DNA from: Pseudobutyrivibrio sp.
GTDB lineage: Bacteria > Bacillota_A > Clostridia > Lachnospirales > Lachnospiraceae
Assembly: GCA_024691465.1 (NCBI GenBank)
Contig: JAILNO010000215.1
Span: forward strand, 1 to 6,192
Reading direction: 5' to 3'
Length of the DNA: 6,192 bases
Shown here: positions 4,630-6,192 of the stretch, one piece after another
Position numbering within the stretch: the first letter of the stretch is position 1
Layout of the letters: each line of letters starts with the position of its first letter
Program-made: the position numbers and the translations under genes
Notes under the pieces: generated by a model
Databases searched by the model: none
What the model was told of the DNA's origin: nothing
What the model saw: the letters and a program-made list of their open reading frames with translations, nothing else

Positions 4630-4671
4630 GGAGAAAGCCACGTTAACAATTAATTACTAAATATTAAGGAA

Positions 4672-4700
4672 AAACCGCAAAAGAACTATTCAAACCGCAA
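4672..4700. promoter_or_regulatory. Tandem 9-bp direct repeats upstream of the thyA promoter
   Basis: AAACCGCAA occurs at 4672-4680 and again at 4692-4700: same orientation, 20-bp period, about two helical turns. Relative to the predicted start (about 4737) they span roughly -65 to -37. Two same-face direct repeats next to a poor -35 are typical of an activator site, such as a response regulator. The regulator is unknown. Confidence 0.45.
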
Positions 4701-4702
4701 GA

Positions 4703-4730
4703 TGTTGTGGTAGAATTTAGGTTGTATAAT
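4703..4730 (+). promoter_or_regulatory. Promoter of the thyA-folA operon
   Basis: A perfect -10 TATAAT lies at 4725-4730. No good -35 is present: TGTTGT (4703-4708, 16-base spacer) and TTGTGG (4705-4710, 14-base spacer) are the best. The start would be near 4737, leaving a leader of about 67 bases. Confidence 0.6.
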
Positions 4731-4803
4731 TAGAGCAAAGTCTAGATTTTTATTTTTCATTAGAATAAGAGTTTATAGATAGTTTTACCAAAGGAGAGAT
4801 GTT

Positions 4804-5655
4804 ATGAGTAAAGCTGATGTGATTTTTAAGGCTATGTGTCAGGATATTCTTGACAATGGCACAGATACTAAGGACGAGATTGTGCGCCCTACTTGGCAGG
4901 ATACTGGAGAGAAGGCATACACTATCAAGCAGTTCGGCGTAGTTAACAGATACGATTTGAGAGAGGAGTTCCCAGCCCTCACTCTTAGGAAGACAGCTCT
5001 TAAGTCCGCTATGGATGAGATCCTATGGATTTACCAGCGCAAGTCTAACAATATCAAGGACCTCAAGCCACACATCTGGGATGAGTGGGCTGATGAAGAG
5101 GGTTCTATCGGTACAGCGTACGGCTATGTAGTAGGTGAGAAGTTTCAGTTCAAGGGCGAGATGATTGATCAGATGGATTATGTCCTCAAGCAGCTTAAGG
5201 AGACTCCTTATTCCCGCAGGATTATGACCAATCTATATCAGTTCCATGATTTGGCAACTGGTCATTTGGATCCATGCTGCTACTCAGCTACTTACAATGT
5301 TACCAAGGATAAGAATTCAGATAAGCTGGTGCTTAATATGGTACTTAACCAGCGCTCACAGGATATCTTAGCAGCTAACAATTGGAATGTGTGTCAGTAT
5401 GCCATCCTTCTTATGATGGTTGCTCAGGTCAATGACATGATTCCAGGCCAGCTAGTGCATGTGATTGCTGATGCTCATATCTACGATAGGCATGTGGATG
5501 CTATCAAGGAGCTGCTCAGCCGTCCAGAGCTTCCTGCACCTAAGGTCAGACTTAATCCTGATGTTAAGAACTTCTATGATTTCACTACTGATGACTTAAT
5601 CGTAGAAGGTTACGAGGCAGGGGAACAGATCAAGAACATCCCTATTGCAGTGTAG
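4804..5655 (+). CDS. thyA: Thymidylate synthase
   Basis: 283 residues, usual length for the family. Catalyses dUMP + 5,10-methylene-tetrahydrofolate to dTMP + dihydrofolate in the cytoplasm, the de novo route to dTMP. Visible active-site features: the paired arginines SRR (137-139, phosphate of dUMP from the other subunit), the nucleophile Cys158 in PCC (157-159), QRSQD (183-187, Arg-Ser and Asp of the dUMP site), Asn195 in NNWN, and the Asp/His/Tyr set in DAHIY (223-227). Overall it reads like the B. subtilis ThyA/phage phi3T branch (for example PHIWDEW at 89-95 and NPDVKNFYDFTTDD at 251-264) rather than the shorter E. coli type. AAGGAG (4791-4796) lies seven bases before the ATG. First gene of an operon with dihydrofolate reductase 27 bases downstream. 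Confidence 0.97.
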   Translation: MSKADVIFKAMCQDILDNGTDTKDEIVRPTWQDTGEKAYTIKQFGVVNRYDLREEFPALTLRKTALKSAMDEILWIYQRKSNNIKDLKPHIWDEWADEEGSIGTAYGYVVGEKFQFKGEMIDQMDYVLKQLKETPYSRRIMTNLYQFHDLATGHLDPCCYSATYNVTKDKNSDKLVLNMVLNQRSQDILAANNWNVCQYAILLMMVAQVNDMIPGQLVHVIADAHIYDRHVDAIKELLSRPELPAPKVRLNPDVKNFYDFTTDDLIVEGYEAGEQIKNIPIAV

Positions 5656-5682
5656 ATATAGCAGGCAGACTAGGAGAATAAT

Positions 5683-6168
5683 ATGAATTTAATAGTTGCA
5701 GTTGATAAGAACTGGGCTATTGGCAAGAACAATCAGCTTCTTGTTAGTATCCCAGATGATATGAAGTTTTTCAGGTCCACCACCATGAACAAGGTAGTGG
5801 TCATGGGCCGCAAGACCCTAGAGAGTTTCCCTAATGGCAAGCCACTTAAGAATCGAGTCAATATCGTACTCACTCGCGACATGAGTTATCAGGTTAAGGA
5901 TGCGATAGTGGTTCATTCGAAGGAAGAGCTCATGAAGGAGCTTGAGAAATACAATCAAGAGGATATCTATGTCATAGGTGGCGAGAGCATCTATAGACTA
6001 TTATTGGACGATTGCCACAGAGCATTCGTTACTTATGTGGACTATGCATATGATGCAGACACATATTTCCCAAATCTAGATGAGCTTCCAGACTGGAAGC
6101 TATCCGAGGAATCAGAGGAGCAGACATATTACGATTTAGAATTTTATTTTAGAACTTATACACGTTGA
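5683..6168 (+). CDS. folA: Dihydrofolate reductase
   Basis: 161 residues, typical bacterial size. Reduces dihydrofolate to tetrahydrofolate with NADPH, recycling the dihydrofolate made by the thymidylate synthase encoded just upstream. Family signs in order: AVDKNWAIGKNNQLL (6-20, N-terminal strand and Met20-type loop), the catalytic acid Asp26 in IPDDMKFF, VVMGRKTLESF (39-49, NADPH-binding loop, equivalent to IMGRHTWES), IVLTR (61-65), YVIGGESIYRLLL (96-108, cofactor-binding Gly-Gly), and DADTYFP (124-130). The equivalent of Trp22 in the E. coli loop is Val21, within normal variation. AGGAG (5672-5676) is six bases before the ATG. No promoter lies in the 27-base gap, so it is co-transcribed with thyA. 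No terminator is seen before the window ends 24 bases later. Confidence 0.97.
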   Translation: MNLIVAVDKNWAIGKNNQLLVSIPDDMKFFRSTTMNKVVVMGRKTLESFPNGKPLKNRVNIVLTRDMSYQVKDAIVVHSKEELMKELEKYNQEDIYVIGGESIYRLLLDDCHRAFVTYVDYAYDADTYFPNLDELPDWKLSEESEEQTYYDLEFYFRTYTR

Positions 6169-6192
6169 CAATTAGCATACTGAGGAATCTAT
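6165..6192 (+). promoter_or_regulatory. Possible promoter cut off by the window end
   Basis: A perfect TTGACA (6165-6170) overlaps the folA stop codon. A 17-base spacer would put the -10 at 6188, where TCTAT is visible before the sequence ends. Too incomplete to judge. Confidence 0.2.

Noticed and set aside
4533..4803. Riboswitch in the divergent region before thyA or the small protein gene
   Set aside because: A small stem-loop can be drawn in the minus-strand leader, but no conserved core of a class I know (fluoride, preQ1, T-box, THF) is recognisable.

Overview
The window looks like chromosome of a motile, AT-rich Firmicute, most likely a Lachnospiraceae member of the Butyrivibrio/Roseburia type. 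The evidence is the flagellin N-terminus (MVVQHNMQAS start), strong AGGAG-type ribosome binding sites, sigma-A promoters close to consensus, a sigma-28 (sigma-D) flagellin promoter, and a ThyA of the Bacillus subtilis ThyA/phage type. The genus call is inference from remembered sequence style; no database was consulted.

Layout. 1-382: the end of an upstream transcription unit carrying tRNA-Gly(GCC), its intrinsic terminator, and a short GC-rich patch (about 190-355). The patch holds a 31-bp exact direct repeat, two hairpins and pieces that copy the tRNA 3' end. 383-1354: a polytopic membrane protein distantly like the HPP family, built as two tandem halves. 1433-2662: an acyltransferase-3 type membrane O-acyltransferase behind a promoter with both hexamers perfect, ending at a terminator. 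2729-4218: a flagellin with a sigma-28 promoter and a leader whose hairpins present GGA in tetraloops, the signature of CsrA control; its surface-domain coding sequence is clearly AT-richer than its ends. 4287-4532 (minus strand): an 81-residue single-pass membrane protein, convergent with flagellin and sharing a terminator hairpin with it; its promoter has a palindrome in the spacer. 4672-6168: a two-gene operon, thymidylate synthase then dihydrofolate reductase, with a 9-bp direct repeat at 20-bp period upstream of its promoter.

How the genes work together. thyA and folA are a functional pair: ThyA makes dTMP and turns methylene-tetrahydrofolate into dihydrofolate, and DHFR regenerates tetrahydrofolate. 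The flagellin is a single-gene unit under late flagellar transcription and probably CsrA translational control. The two membrane proteins upstream have no proven link to each other or to motility. No complete new multi-gene system is visible. The signals most worth follow-up are the tRNA-linked repeat patch, the flagellin leader and mosaic, the duplicated HPP-like protein, and the two candidate operators between the small membrane protein and thyA.
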